A stretch of 38,535 nucleotides of DNA, from contig JAGVYA010000017.1 of the NCBI GenBank assembly GCA_018303505.1, positions 1-38,535 of the forward strand, given 5' to 3'. Position 1 is the stretch's first letter; every line of letters begins with the position of its first letter. Origin of the DNA: Candidatus Woesearchaeota archaeon (GTDB lineage: Archaea > Nanobdellota > Nanobdellia > Woesearchaeales > GW2011-AR4). A program made the position numbers and the translations under genes. Of this stretch, positions 7,006 to 15,082 are shown piece after piece. Below the pieces are notes generated by a model. It was not told the origin of the DNA, did no database searches, and saw only the letters and a program-made list of their open reading frames with translations.

Positions 7006-7491
7006 ATGGCAAGAGTTAATAAGGTGATGTTAACTGATGTGCCAACATTGAAAAAAGAGGCAAAAATAGGAGAAGCAGCAAAATTGCTGGCCCAAAATCA
7101 AGTTGGCTGCGCGGTAATAACTGAAGATAACAAACCAATAGGCATTGTAACAGAGCTTGATTTTGTAAGAAATTTAGCCTCTAAAGGCAAGAGCTTAAAA
7201 GAAAATGTAAGCAAAATAATGACTTCTCCGGTTACGCTTATGACACCAGCCATGAAGCTTGACGAAGCGCTAAAGATTATTGACACAAAAAAATTCAGGA
7301 GATACCCTGTTGTTGAGAACGAAACATTAGTTGGATTAGTCACAAAAAAAGATGTTGTAAATGCCATAAGCGATAACTTGAGGCTCCATAGGAATATACA
7401 AAATGTTGTATTAATACTTTTTGTTTTATTCGAGTTTTTTGTTTTTGTGATTTACAGATACATCTATCAATATTTGCCTTTTGGTTTTTAA
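7006..7491 (+). CDS. CBS-domain protein with C-terminal membrane anchor (copy 1)
   Basis: The 161-residue protein has two tandem CBS motifs (about 8-60 and 70-125). Typical phrases are GCAVITEDNKPIGIVTELDFVRNL and FRRYPVVENETLVGLVTKKDVVNAI, followed by one hydrophobic helix (NVVLILFVLFEFFVFVIY). CBS pairs bind adenosine nucleotides or similar ligands and usually regulate a partner; here the module would be tethered to the inner face of the membrane. ATG 7006 is chosen over TTG 7003 because the TATA box predicts a leaderless start there. The next gene is a paralogue with the same plan, separated by a family B element. Confidence 0.85.
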   Translation: MARVNKVMLTDVPTLKKEAKIGEAAKLLAQNQVGCAVITEDNKPIGIVTELDFVRNLASKGKSLKENVSKIMTSPVTLMTPAMKLDEALKIIDTKKFRRYPVVENETLVGLVTKKDVVNAISDNLRLHRNIQNVVLILFVLFEFFVFVIYRYIYQYLPFGF

Positions 7492-7494
7492 AAC

Positions 7495-7634
7495 ATCAGA
7501 ATTCCACCATTCAGAAAGAATGGCGGTTTAATACTCAAAGCATGACTCAGTGGAATTCTGAGTGTGCTCAAAAATCACTGGATAACTTTGCGTAAGCAAC
7601 ATGTTCCAGTGATTGCAAAGGTGATTTTTGACAT
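7495..7634. repeat. Family B two-arm palindromic element B3
   Basis: Arm 1 is CAGAATTCCAC/GTGGAATTCTG, the junction is AGTGTGCTC, and arm 2 is AAAAATCAC/GTGATTTTT ending GACAT. An inner hairpin CACTGG/CCAGTG encloses TTTGCGTAAGCAAC, the motif shared with B2 and B6. The terminal GACAT overlaps the ATG of the second CBS gene, so the element supplies the start codon context. Confidence 0.75.
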
Positions 7635-8100
7635 GATAAAAGCGAAGAACATCATGACAAGGGATGTTATTACAATATCCAAAGACTCAACCATAATGGA
7701 AGCTGTAAAACTGATGGTGTCCAAGTCGGTAAGCGGCTTGGTGGTTGTTGAAAGAAACAAGCCTATTGCAATAGTAAGCGAGAATGACATTATCAAGGGC
7801 ATTGTCTCTAAAAAAACAAATGTTCAGGATGTAATGGATAATGAATTTATGATTGTTTCTCCATTGACAACCTTTTCCGAGATAAACAAGTCTTTAAAAG
7901 AGAAAAAAATCAAAAGGTTTCCTGTTGTGGAAAATGACAAGTTAATAGGCTTAATAACAGAAACAGACATAATAGAAGCTACAAGAGACTTCACAAGATT
8001 CCACCAGATAGTGCAAGAGGCGATACTGGCTATTTTTGGATTTGCAACAGCTTTCTTTTTATTTTATTTCAGCCCTGTTGGAGCATCGGTTTTTGGATGA
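7633..8100 (+). CDS. CBS-domain protein with C-terminal membrane anchor (copy 2)
   Basis: From ATG 7633 the protein has 155 residues with two CBS motifs (VSGLVVVERNKPIAIVSENDIIKG and IKRFPVVENDKLIGLITETDIIEA) and a terminal hydrophobic helix (ILAIFGFATAFFLFYF). The longer ORF in the track reads back through element B3 and is rejected for its first 23 residues. The gene is a tandem paralogue of the preceding one, so the two may form a heteromeric sensor. ATG lies inside the GACATG end of element B3 and has no separate ribosome binding site. Translation may therefore depend on the folded RNA upstream, which is inference. Confidence 0.8.
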   Translation: MIKAKNIMTRDVITISKDSTIMEAVKLMVSKSVSGLVVVERNKPIAIVSENDIIKGIVSKKTNVQDVMDNEFMIVSPLTTFSEINKSLKEKKIKRFPVVENDKLIGLITETDIIEATRDFTRFHQIVQEAILAIFGFATAFFLFYFSPVGASVFG

Positions 8101-8150
8101 TAAATTTATTAGAAAGATATAAATACAGCCAAAAATTAAATATTTTCCAA

Positions 8151-8248
8151 GGGCCTGTGGTCTAGCGGTTATGACATCGCCTCGACACAACGGCAAAAAA
8201 CCATTTTCGATGCGGCGAAGATCACCAGTTCGAATCTGGTCAGGCCCA
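8151..8248 (+). tRNA. tRNA-Val(GAC) with a 25-nt canonical intron and C33
   Basis: Acceptor GGGCCTG/CAGGCCC, anticodon stem TCGCC/GGCGA, T-arm ACCAG-TTCGAAT-CTGGT, discriminator A, D-arm GGTCTAGCGGTTATGAC as in archaeal valine tRNAs. A bulge-helix-bulge with helix TCGA/TCGA and bulges CAC and TGC places the intron at 8188-8212. The spliced tRNA is 73 bases with loop TCGACAC and anticodon GAC. Position 33 is C instead of the near-invariant U, and no alternative splice position changes that. Confidence 0.88.
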
Positions 8249-8279
8249 TTTAATATAACTATATAAATCCAAAAAACAG

Positions 8280-9371
8280 GTGATAAAAATCAAGTCAAGA
8301 TTTTATCCTAAATTATTCTTTTCTGCACTATTTTTGGCAATTTTATTGCTGGTGTTTTACATAACAAGGCCATTTTTGCCAGCGCTTCTTACAGGAGCAG
8401 TAATGGCTTATTTGTCGTACCCATTGTACAAAAAAATAATTAGGCGCATCAAAAACAAGGATTTTGCGTCATTAATTGTTGTGGTATTCATTGTTTTGCT
8501 TTTTACAGTGCCGTTTGTAATTGTGCTTGGTATTGTTTCAAAGGAAGCTTATAGCACATATACGACATTAAGCGAACAAAGCTTAGGAACAAATTTTTTA
8601 AAAATAATCTGCAAGGATGAAAACTGGCTGTCTTGCAGAACCATAAGATCATTTGTCGGCTTTTTGCCTGAAAGCGATTTGGATTATTATTTGAAGATTA
8701 CAATTGAAAAAATCACAGTCTTCATAATCAATAATGCTTCAAAATTTCTTGCTTCAATCCCTTTAATTTTTTTGAATTTCTTCGTCATGATGTTTGTCGT
8801 TTATTACATGCTTAAGGATGGAGAGTCCATAGCAAAAAGAATTAAGGGCATACTTCCTTTAAAAGAATCGCACAAGGAGCATGTAATGGAAAGATTTCAT
8901 GATGTTGCTTATGCAGTCTTCTATGGCAATATTTCAATAGCAATTCTTCAGGGCATCTTGGGCGGCATAGGATTTTTAATACTGGGTGTTCCATCTCCAG
9001 TTTTATGGGGATTTGTTATGGTAATCTTTGCATTGATTCCATACTTTGGAACAGCTATAATATGGCTGCCTGCAGCTTTGAATTTCATATTTATAGGCTA
9101 CCTTCAAAATGACAACTCATCCACTATTCGCGGCATAGTCCTTATTATTTACGGCATATTTGTTATAAGCAGCATAGACAATATTTTGAAGCCAAAAATG
9201 ATTGGCGCAAAAGCAAAAGTGCATCCTATTCTAGTACTTCTAGGTGTTTTGGGAGGCTTGAGCTTGTTCGGATTCATAGGCTTGATTTTAGGACCCATTA
9301 TGCTTGCCTTGCTTATGACATTTGTTGACATATATGAAGAGGAAAAAGCCGAACTTGAAAAATATTTTTGA
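8280..9371 (+). CDS. AI-2E family transporter (PerM/YdiK-like membrane protein)
   Basis: A 363-residue polytopic protein with about eight hydrophobic helices. A long central soluble segment (about 100-160) carries LPESDLDYYLKITIEKI. The family signature is in the C-terminal half: FVVYYMLKDGE, VMERFHDVAYAVFYGN, GVPSPVLWGFVMVIFALIPYFG and DNILKPKMIGAKAKVHPILVLLGVLGG. These match the AI-2E/DUF20 exporter family, whose members move autoinducer-2, ions or unknown solutes; the substrate here cannot be told. The start is GTG within AGGTGATAAAA. The gene follows tRNA-Val and is closely followed by AMP phosphorylase, 5 bases later. Confidence 0.9.
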   Translation: MIKIKSRFYPKLFFSALFLAILLLVFYITRPFLPALLTGAVMAYLSYPLYKKIIRRIKNKDFASLIVVVFIVLLFTVPFVIVLGIVSKEAYSTYTTLSEQSLGTNFLKIICKDENWLSCRTIRSFVGFLPESDLDYYLKITIEKITVFIINNASKFLASIPLIFLNFFVMMFVVYYMLKDGESIAKRIKGILPLKESHKEHVMERFHDVAYAVFYGNISIAILQGILGGIGFLILGVPSPVLWGFVMVIFALIPYFGTAIIWLPAALNFIFIGYLQNDNSSTIRGIVLIIYGIFVISSIDNILKPKMIGAKAKVHPILVLLGVLGGLSLFGFIGLILGPIMLALLMTFVDIYEEEKAELEKYF

Positions 9372-9376
9372 TTAAA

Positions 9377-10861
9377 ATGAAGCTTAAAGTTAAGGATATA
9401 GACATTGCAAGCGGCGGCCCTCTGATTGCCGTCATGAATCATGAAGACGCGGCAATGCTCGACTTGCATGTTATGGACAGGATAAAAATAAAAAAAGGAG
9501 AGAAAATCGAGACTGTTGTTGTTGACATAGCGCAAAGCAAAAAAATAGTCCCAAAAGGCAGGCTTGGAGTTTTTGAAGAGGTTATCAGTTCTTTAAAGCT
9601 TAAGAATAATGACAATGTTGAAATTTCAATTGCCCGCAAGCCGTTGTCTCTTGAGTACATCAAGAAAAAACTAGACGGGCAAAAATTAGCCAAGGAAGAA
9701 ATTGACCAGATAGTATGGGACATTGTCCACAACAAATTAAGCGCAGTTGAGCTTGCATATTTTGTTGCAGCATGCTACACAAATGTTATGACAACTGAAG
9801 AGACTATCCTGCTGACCAAAGCAATGGTCAAGCATGGAGATGTATTGAAATTAAATAAGCATCCTATTATTGACAAGCACTCCATTGGCGGGATTCCTGG
9901 AAACAGGACCACTCTTGTTATTGTGCCAATAATAGCAGCCGCTGGTTACTTTATACCAAAAACCAGCTCACGCTCAATAACAAGCCCTGCAGGCACAGCA
10001 GACACAATGGAAGTCTTAGCCAATGTGGCATTTCCATTAAAGAAAATGAAGCAAATCGTGCTTAAGACAAATGGATGCATAGTGTGGGGAGGCGCCTTGA
10101 ATCTCGCGCCTGCTGATGACAAAATCATAGCCGTTGAAAGGCCGCTTGAGATAGATGCTGAAAGCCAATTGCTTGCTTCAATCATGGCAAAAAAGCATTC
10201 TGTTTCAAGCACGCACATTTTGATTGATGTTCCAATCGGCAAGGATGCAAAAGTAAAGAATAAGTTTGAAGCTTTGAAGCTAAAAAATGAGTTTGAGAAA
10301 ATAGGCAGAAGGCTGAAGAAGCATATCAAAGTGCTGATTACCGATGGTCGACAGCCAATCGGCAATGGCATAGGGCCTGCTTTGGAAGCAAGAGATGTTT
10401 TGTGGGTGCTTAAGAGAGACCCTAGAAGACCTATTGATTTGGAAAAAAAATGCATGATGATGTGCGCTAATATATTTAGCATGGCTGGATTAAAAGATGG
10501 GTATAAGAAGGCTTTAGAGATTTTGAACTCTGGCAAAGCTTACTCTAAAATGGTTGAAATCATTAAAGCCCAAAATGGCAATGAAATTGCTGCAGAAGAC
10601 ATAAAAATCGGGAAATATTCTCATGATGTTTTATCATCAAAAAGCGGCAGGGTTATTGCAATAGACAACATGCTAATTTCAAGAATAGCAAGAATTGCAG
10701 GCGCTCCTAAAGACAAAGGGGCAGGGATTTACTTGTATAAGCATGTTGGCTACAAAGTAAAAAGAGGAGAGAGGTTATTCACCATTTATTCTGAAAGTAA
10801 GCATGAGTTTGAGTATGTGAAGGATGTGGCAAAGAGTTGTAAGGTTTTTGCGGTGAGATAA
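9377..10861 (+). CDS. deoA: AMP phosphorylase (archaeal DeoA-type)
   Basis: The 494-residue enzyme belongs to the nucleoside phosphorylase II family. It has the archaeal N-terminal domain of about 80 residues (MKLKVKDIDIASGGPLIAV) before the helical domain, the phosphate-binding KHSIGGIPGNRTT and the KTSSRSITSPAGTADTMEVL segment. Its length matches archaeal AMP phosphorylases (about 500) rather than bacterial thymidine phosphorylases (about 440). The known reaction converts AMP and phosphate to adenine and ribose-1,5-bisphosphate, which ribose-1,5-bisphosphate isomerase and form III RuBisCO then process. Neither partner is in this window. ATG 9377 is preferred over the TTG at 9368 used by the ORF track. 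Confidence 0.93.
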   Translation: MKLKVKDIDIASGGPLIAVMNHEDAAMLDLHVMDRIKIKKGEKIETVVVDIAQSKKIVPKGRLGVFEEVISSLKLKNNDNVEISIARKPLSLEYIKKKLDGQKLAKEEIDQIVWDIVHNKLSAVELAYFVAACYTNVMTTEETILLTKAMVKHGDVLKLNKHPIIDKHSIGGIPGNRTTLVIVPIIAAAGYFIPKTSSRSITSPAGTADTMEVLANVAFPLKKMKQIVLKTNGCIVWGGALNLAPADDKIIAVERPLEIDAESQLLASIMAKKHSVSSTHILIDVPIGKDAKVKNKFEALKLKNEFEKIGRRLKKHIKVLITDGRQPIGNGIGPALEARDVLWVLKRDPRRPIDLEKKCMMMCANIFSMAGLKDGYKKALEILNSGKAYSKMVEIIKAQNGNEIAAEDIKIGKYSHDVLSSKSGRVIAIDNMLISRIARIAGAPKDKGAGIYLYKHVGYKVKRGERLFTIYSESKHEFEYVKDVAKSCKVFAVR

Positions 10862-10950
10862 ATTTTTTAATACTTGTTTAATCTTCACGTTGTAGATATG
10901 CCATATCCTCGGTTAATATAACATGAAGAGATAATTTTTGTTAAACTCAA

Positions 10951-10991
10951 TAAAATTTCCATTTCTTTAATAATCGGGCAGGGCGTCTCTG
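10951..10991. repeat. Left inverted-repeat block flanking the vWA gene
   Basis: TAAAATTTCCATTTCTTTA followed by GGGCAGGGCGTCTCTG. The same two blocks occur in reverse complement and reversed order downstream of the gene (13176-13239). GTTAAACTC just to the left also has a partner, GAGTTTAAC, near 13281. The rest of the 10862-11063 gap holds a short TGACTT/AAGTCA hairpin and a TATTTAAATA promoter-like site. Confidence 0.6.
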
Positions 10992-11063
10992 ATTTTTCTT
11001 GACTTCAAGTCAGTCTGAACTTATCAGTATATTTAAATAGAAGCTAGATTATAATAAAAAATA

Positions 11064-13169
11064 ATGGGCATTTCGAATTTTCAAAATAAAAAATTCTTGC
11101 TTTTTGTTTTTATCACTATTTTGTTAGCAATTAATGTATCTGCAAAAGCTGATGATTGGAAGTACAAATACACCCCAATGGATAATTCTTACAATTACCG
11201 TACCTCATTCCTAGAAAAATATATTCCTCATCTTCTAGTATTTACTGTAGTACTTTTAGTTTTATGGTTAGTCATATCAATTTATTTTATAGTAAAAGGA
11301 AAACCAGATGATAAAGGTATTAATGCGAAGCGTAAGTTAGGAATATTATTACTAGTTGGTCCAATTGCTTTGATATTATTGTCAGTTCTAACTTTTTTTA
11401 TTGCTGTTAATACTGATGCGGAAATGCTGTTGTTGATAATACCAATTTTTATTCTCGCCTACATAATTTGGTTAATTGTTTATTCTGTAAAGAATAGGAT
11501 GAAAGTAGCGGCTATAGTTATTCCTGTTGCAGTGATTGTAATTATAGTTGTAGGCGGATTTATTGGTCTGAGTTTAATTAGAGGTCAATTTAGTAACATA
11601 TCTGCACTCTCCTCAAAATCAATGATGGCTGAATCTGTAGCTGGTGATAGAATTGGTCTTGCTGTTGGTGGAGCAAAAGACATAAACAATTTCAGAAAAA
11701 ATATTGAAAATAATTTTTTACCACTTCCAACAGACATTACTTATGGGGGCTTATTCTATGATTATTATTTTGACACAGGAGAACAAGAAATTTGCCAAAA
11801 ATTATTCTGCCCATCATACAGTTATGCAATTTCCAAAGATCCTTTTTCGAAGGAAGATGAATACTACTTGTCTGTTGGATTAAACTCTGGCGTAAAAGAA
11901 ACTGGCTTTAAGCGGAAAAAATTAAATTTAGTAATTGTTTTGGATATTTCCGGCTCAATGAGTTCTCAATTCAATAGATATTATTATGACCAGTTTGGAA
12001 GAACAACACCAATTGAAGGCACTGAAGATGATGCTGACTACCAAAAAAGTAAGATGGAAGTTGCAAGAGAAGCTGTTGTAGGTCTTCTTGACCATCTAAA
12101 TCCCGATGATAGATTTGGCATGGTTCTTTTCGATAATGTTGCTTATTTAGGAAAACCATTAAGCCTTGTAAGTGGTAATGACGTGAATGCCATTAAAGGA
12201 CACATTTTAGAGCTTCAGCCAAGAGGTGGGACATATTTTGAAGCAGGGTATAAAGATGGCACTAAACTATTTGATGAATACCCCAATACTGACCAGTCGG
12301 AATATGAAAATAGGATAATTTTTATTACTGATGCCATGCCAAACATAGGTCAGATTAGCGAAGAAGGCTTATTTGGTCTAACAAAGAAGAACGCTGATAA
12401 CAAAATTTATACTACTTTTATTGGTGTTGGAGTTGATTTTAATACAGAACTCATTGAATATATAACAAAAATAAGGGGGGCGAATTATTATTCCGTCCAT
12501 TCTGGAAAAGAATTCAAACAGAGAATGGATGATGAATTTGAATACATGGTTACTCCGTTGGTATTCAATTTAAATTTAAACCTAGATGCTGAAGGATACA
12601 AAATTGAAAAAGTATACGGCTCACCTGAAGCAAACGAAGCTACGGGAGAAATTATGAAAGTGAATACTCTTTTCCCATCAAAAAGAGAAGAACAAGAAAC
12701 TAGAGGGGGGATTGTTATACTTAAATTAAAGAAAATATCACCAAATGCAATTTTAAAACTAAAAGTAAGTTATGAAGACAGACTTGGGAAAGTTGATACA
12801 AATGAAGTCGAAGTCAAATTAGAAACTAAAACTCCAGATTTCTATGAAAACACAGGCATAAGAAAAGGAATAATTTTATCAAGATATGCAGATCTTATGA
12901 AAAACTGGATTAATGATGAAAGAGAAAGCTATACAAAACAGCAGCCAATAAAACCAGCTGTCAACAAAATAAAAGGAATTGTGATACCGCCAGATTTTGA
13001 AGGGTCACAATTAGGAAGATGGGAAAGGCAATCAGTTCCATTAAGAGTTTCTCAGGAATATAAGGATTTAATAAAAGAATTCAAAATATATTTTGAAAGT
13101 GAAATGAATGTAATCAGAGATACTACCCTTTCTAAAGAAATTACTGTAATGAATAAATTAACAGAATGA
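11064..13169 (+). CDS. Multi-pass membrane protein with von Willebrand A domain
   Basis: A 701-residue protein with a signal peptide (FLLFVFITILLAINVSA) and four hydrophobic helices between about 55 and 175. A large domain carries a vWA fold at about 290-490 with an intact MIDAS motif DISGSMSS, the downstream metal-site Thr in RGGTYFEAG and IIFITDAMPN. The region after 500 resembles the beta-sandwich found in inter-alpha-trypsin-inhibitor-like vWA proteins. It probably acts in metal-dependent adhesion or assembly at the membrane. Codon use (many GGT, GTT, ATT) looks different from the GGC-rich neighbours. With the inverted repeats on both sides, this suggests a separately acquired gene; that is inference. 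Confidence 0.8.
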   Translation: MGISNFQNKKFLLFVFITILLAINVSAKADDWKYKYTPMDNSYNYRTSFLEKYIPHLLVFTVVLLVLWLVISIYFIVKGKPDDKGINAKRKLGILLLVGPIALILLSVLTFFIAVNTDAEMLLLIIPIFILAYIIWLIVYSVKNRMKVAAIVIPVAVIVIIVVGGFIGLSLIRGQFSNISALSSKSMMAESVAGDRIGLAVGGAKDINNFRKNIENNFLPLPTDITYGGLFYDYYFDTGEQEICQKLFCPSYSYAISKDPFSKEDEYYLSVGLNSGVKETGFKRKKLNLVIVLDISGSMSSQFNRYYYDQFGRTTPIEGTEDDADYQKSKMEVAREAVVGLLDHLNPDDRFGMVLFDNVAYLGKPLSLVSGNDVNAIKGHILELQPRGGTYFEAGYKDGTKLFDEYPNTDQSEYENRIIFITDAMPNIGQISEEGLFGLTKKNADNKIYTTFIGVGVDFNTELIEYITKIRGANYYSVHSGKEFKQRMDDEFEYMVTPLVFNLNLNLDAEGYKIEKVYGSPEANEATGEIMKVNTLFPSKREEQETRGGIVILKLKKISPNAILKLKVSYEDRLGKVDTNEVEVKLETKTPDFYENTGIRKGIILSRYADLMKNWINDERESYTKQQPIKPAVNKIKGIVIPPDFEGSQLGRWERQSVPLRVSQEYKDLIKEFKIYFESEMNVIRDTTLSKEITVMNKLTE

Positions 13170-13175
13170 TTTTAA

Positions 13176-13239
13176 CAGACGCTCTGCCCTAAAACTATAG
13201 TCTGCTAACGCAGAAATTCATTGAGAAATGGAAATTTTA
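13176..13239. repeat. Right inverted-repeat block flanking the vWA gene
   Basis: CAGACGCTCTGCCC and, 33 bases on, GAGAAATGGAAATTTTA. These are imperfect reverse complements of the left block at 10951-10991, with one interruption. The repeat is imperfect but long, and the order is mirrored as expected for ends of a cassette. Confidence 0.6.
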
Positions 13240-13252
13240 CTTTTCGGACGAA

Positions 13253-13279
13253 ATTTTCCAGAACTACGTAGCTGGGGAA
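13253..13279. repeat. TTTTCC/GGGGAA hairpin (family D)
   Basis: TTTTCCAG/CTGGGGAA with loop AACTACGTAG. A reverse-oriented relative with stem TTTTCCCG/CGGGAAAA and loop containing CTACGCAG lies at 38369-38394, also just outside an inverted-repeat-flanked gene. Confidence 0.4.
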
Positions 13280-13420
13280 GAGTTTAACAGCGATCGCATA
13301 TGTTACACGCAGTTTTTAGAATGCTAAAAGGATAACTTTTTAAATGAAATAATAATCCTTTTTACTGTTGCTAACACAAGTTAGCTGCTCTAACACCGCA
13401 AGGTGTGAAAATAAAATGTA

Positions 13421-13530
13421 TAGGCGAGGCTTGAGCGCGTAGCTGGCGAGTGAGTCTCTCACGAGCCTCACAACTCACTGGCAACAAGCGAAAGCCGAGC
13501 ACAAAATATTGTCGCAAAGCGACGGATTGA
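13421..13530. repeat. Family A structured repeat, copy A3
   Basis: Reverse orientation: GGCGAGGCTTGAGCGC, a GGCGAGTGAGTCTCTCAC insert, then AAGCGAAAGCCGAGCAC and a final GTCGCAAAGCGACGGATT. It lies directly upstream of the eS19 gene. The remaining part of the 13240-13569 gap has a family D hairpin and no convincing gene; the minus-strand ORF over it is an artefact of the repeat and of eS19. Confidence 0.65.
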
Positions 13531-13569
13531 ATCATTAAAAAGTCGAAGATATAAAAATTATAAAATAAA

Positions 13570-14097
13570 ATGACAACAATGTATGATGTGGATCCGCAGG
13601 AATTAATTTTAAAAACAGCAGAAGATCTGAAGAAAATTCCTGAAATCAAAGCACCATTGTGGGCTGCTTTTGTAAAAACAGGAATGCACAAGGAAAGGCC
13701 TCCTGTTGATGAAGATTGGTGGTATTTTAGAAGCGCATCTGTTTTAAGGAATATTTACCGTTTCGGGCCAGTTGGAGTTTCTAAATTGAGGACAAAGTAC
13801 GGCGGCAAAAAAAATCGAGGAGTAAAGAAAGAGCATTTCTACAAGGGCTCTGGCAGCATCTTGAGAAAATCACTGCAGCAATTGGAAAAAGCTGGTTTTG
13901 TCAAGTTTGCAGAAAAAGGAGTGCATAAGGGAAGAATCATAACCCCAAAAGGAAAATCATTTTTAGACAAGATAGCAACCCAGCTTTATGGTTTGAAGCC
14001 AAAACACGAAATCAAAGCAGAAGAGAAGAAAGAGATAGTTGAGGTAAAACAGGAACAAAAAGCTGCAAAGAAAACAGACGAAACCAAATCACAATAA
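13570..14097 (+). CDS. rps19e: Ribosomal protein eS19
   Basis: A 175-residue protein. Residues 1-145 match small-subunit protein eS19: [61 protein letters not shown] and the winged-helix-like [10 protein letters not shown]. It is needed for small-subunit assembly in archaea and eukaryotes. The last 30 residues are a Lys/Glu-rich tail that ordinary family members lack. A second in-frame ATG (MYDVDP) is only three codons in, so the exact start is uncertain by three residues. The PDCD5 gene starts 8 bases after the stop, the usual archaeal arrangement. Confidence 0.95.
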   Translation: MTTMYDVDPQELILKTAEDLKKIPEIKAPLWAAFVKTGMHKERPPVDEDWWYFRSASVLRNIYRFGPVGVSKLRTKYGGKKNRGVKKEHFYKGSGSILRKSLQQLEKAGFVKFAEKGVHKGRIITPKGKSFLDKIATQLYGLKPKHEIKAEEKKEIVEVKQEQKAAKKTDETKSQ

Positions 14098-14105
14098 AAA
14101 TCCAA

Positions 14106-14429
14106 ATGCCAACTTTAGATGATATCAGGAAAAGGAAGCTTGAGGAGCTTATGCATTTGCAGCAGGAAAAATCGCAGGAGCAGGCTCAGATACATCAGCA
14201 GATTGAGCAAATGGAAAATATTGTCAAACAATTTATGACAAAGGACGCTTTGGCAAGGTATGGAAATCTAAAGACAGCCCATCACGAAAAAGCACTGCAA
14301 TTGCTTTTAATTTTATTCCAGGCAATACAAAAGGGCCAAATCCAAGACAAAATTAATGACTCAACATTAAAAAAGGTTTTAGAGCAGTTGACGCCAAAGA
14401 AAAAAGATATCAAGATAAAGAGAGTTTAA
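14106..14429 (+). CDS. PDCD5/TFAR19-family DNA-binding protein
   Basis: A 107-residue protein with the family's helical core: DDIRKRKLEELMHLQQEK, MENIVKQFMTKDALARYGNLKTAHHEKALQLL, and a basic C-terminus KKKDIKIKRV. Archaeal PDCD5 homologues are small DNA-binding proteins typically encoded next to eS19 and the eL39-eL31 pair, as here. The first half is a charged amphipathic helix that is often disordered in homologues. Length is normal for the family. The function in archaea is poorly defined. Confidence 0.93.
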   Translation: MPTLDDIRKRKLEELMHLQQEKSQEQAQIHQQIEQMENIVKQFMTKDALARYGNLKTAHHEKALQLLLILFQAIQKGQIQDKINDSTLKKVLEQLTPKKKDIKIKRV

Positions 14430-14457
14430 AATAAATTCAAGATATAATAAATAAGTC

Positions 14458-14608
14458 AATCCGTCGCTTCGCGACAAATGTTACACTCGGCAAAAATTTC
14501 GCTGCCAATAAATTTTTGCCTCGAAGAACATTGTAACAATATTTGGTGAGGCTTGAGCGCAATGGCAACAAGCGAAAGCCGAGCACTAACATTTGCCGAA
14601 GGCGGATT
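14458..14608. repeat. Family A structured repeat, copy A4
   Basis: Opens AATCCGTCGCTTCGCGAC and closes GCCGAAGGCGGATT. The middle has CTCGGCAAAAATTT / AAATTTTTGCCTCG and GAGGCTTGAGCGC ... AAGCGAAAGCCGAGCAC. It separates PDCD5 from eL39 and contains no ORF. Confidence 0.65.
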
Positions 14609-14642
14609 AAAAATTAAAGAAATTAAAATTTAAATTCAAAAA

Positions 14643-14816
14643 ATGGCGCGATACAAGCATCCAAGCAGGAAAAAGAGACTAGCAAGCCTTAGAAAGCAGA
14701 CCAGATGGGCGCCATTCTGGACAGTGCCAAAGATATACGGCAAGACAAGAAGAATTCATCCAGGCAGGCACACAAAGCTAAAAAGAAGCTGGAGAAGGAC
14801 AAAGACAAAGGCGTAA
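14643..14816 (+). CDS. rpl39e: Ribosomal protein eL39
   Basis: A 57-residue very basic protein missed by the ORF track because of its length. It begins MARYKHPSRKKRLASLRKQT and ends TKLKRSWRRTKTKA; the conserved RWAPFWTVPKIYGK segment matches eL39, which lines the exit tunnel of the large ribosomal subunit. The length is close to the usual 50-51 residues plus a few. The stop is followed one base later by the next start, so it is first in a tight three-gene operon ending with eL31. Confidence 0.93.
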   Translation: MARYKHPSRKKRLASLRKQTRWAPFWTVPKIYGKTRRIHPGRHTKLKRSWRRTKTKA

Positions 14817-14817
14817 A

Positions 14818-15081
14818 ATGGTACCTGCTGTTTATGACAAGATAAATGGAAAACCTCAGTCATTAACAGTAATTTATAACGGAAGGCATCAACAATTTAA
14901 GGGAGAAGAATTTAACGTTACAATTTTTGGCGGCTTAGAACTGACTGCAATATTACTCGCTCCGAAACCAAATTCGAAGCTGAATGGATCAGTTCCAGAT
15001 GAAATAAGACCAGAAATTGAAGCCGAATTAAGGATTTTAGGCTACACTAAAAAACCAATCTATCCGTCTTTACAAGATTAA
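14818..15081 (+). CDS. Small unknown protein between eL39 and eL31
   Basis: An 87-residue protein I do not recognise. It reads as a small beta-rich domain (SLTVIYNGRHQQFKGEEFNVTIFGGLELTAILLAP) followed by a helix with an acidic face (IRPEIEAELRILGY). There is no signal peptide, metal site or basic RNA-binding stretch. The gene begins one base after the eL39 stop and ends one base before the eL31 start, so it is almost certainly expressed with the ribosomal proteins. In most archaea eL39 and eL31 are directly adjacent, so an intervening gene is unusual. Confidence 0.7.
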   Translation: MVPAVYDKINGKPQSLTVIYNGRHQQFKGEEFNVTIFGGLELTAILLAPKPNSKLNGSVPDEIRPEIEAELRILGYTKKPIYPSLQD

Positions 15082-15082
15082 C

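Noticed and set aside
7564-7632. N-terminal extension of the second CBS gene
   Set aside because: The 23 extra codons are translated from arm 2 of element B3 and are absent from the paralogue.
13371-13691. 106-residue minus-strand ORF
   Set aside because: It spans repeat A3 and the antisense of eS19.
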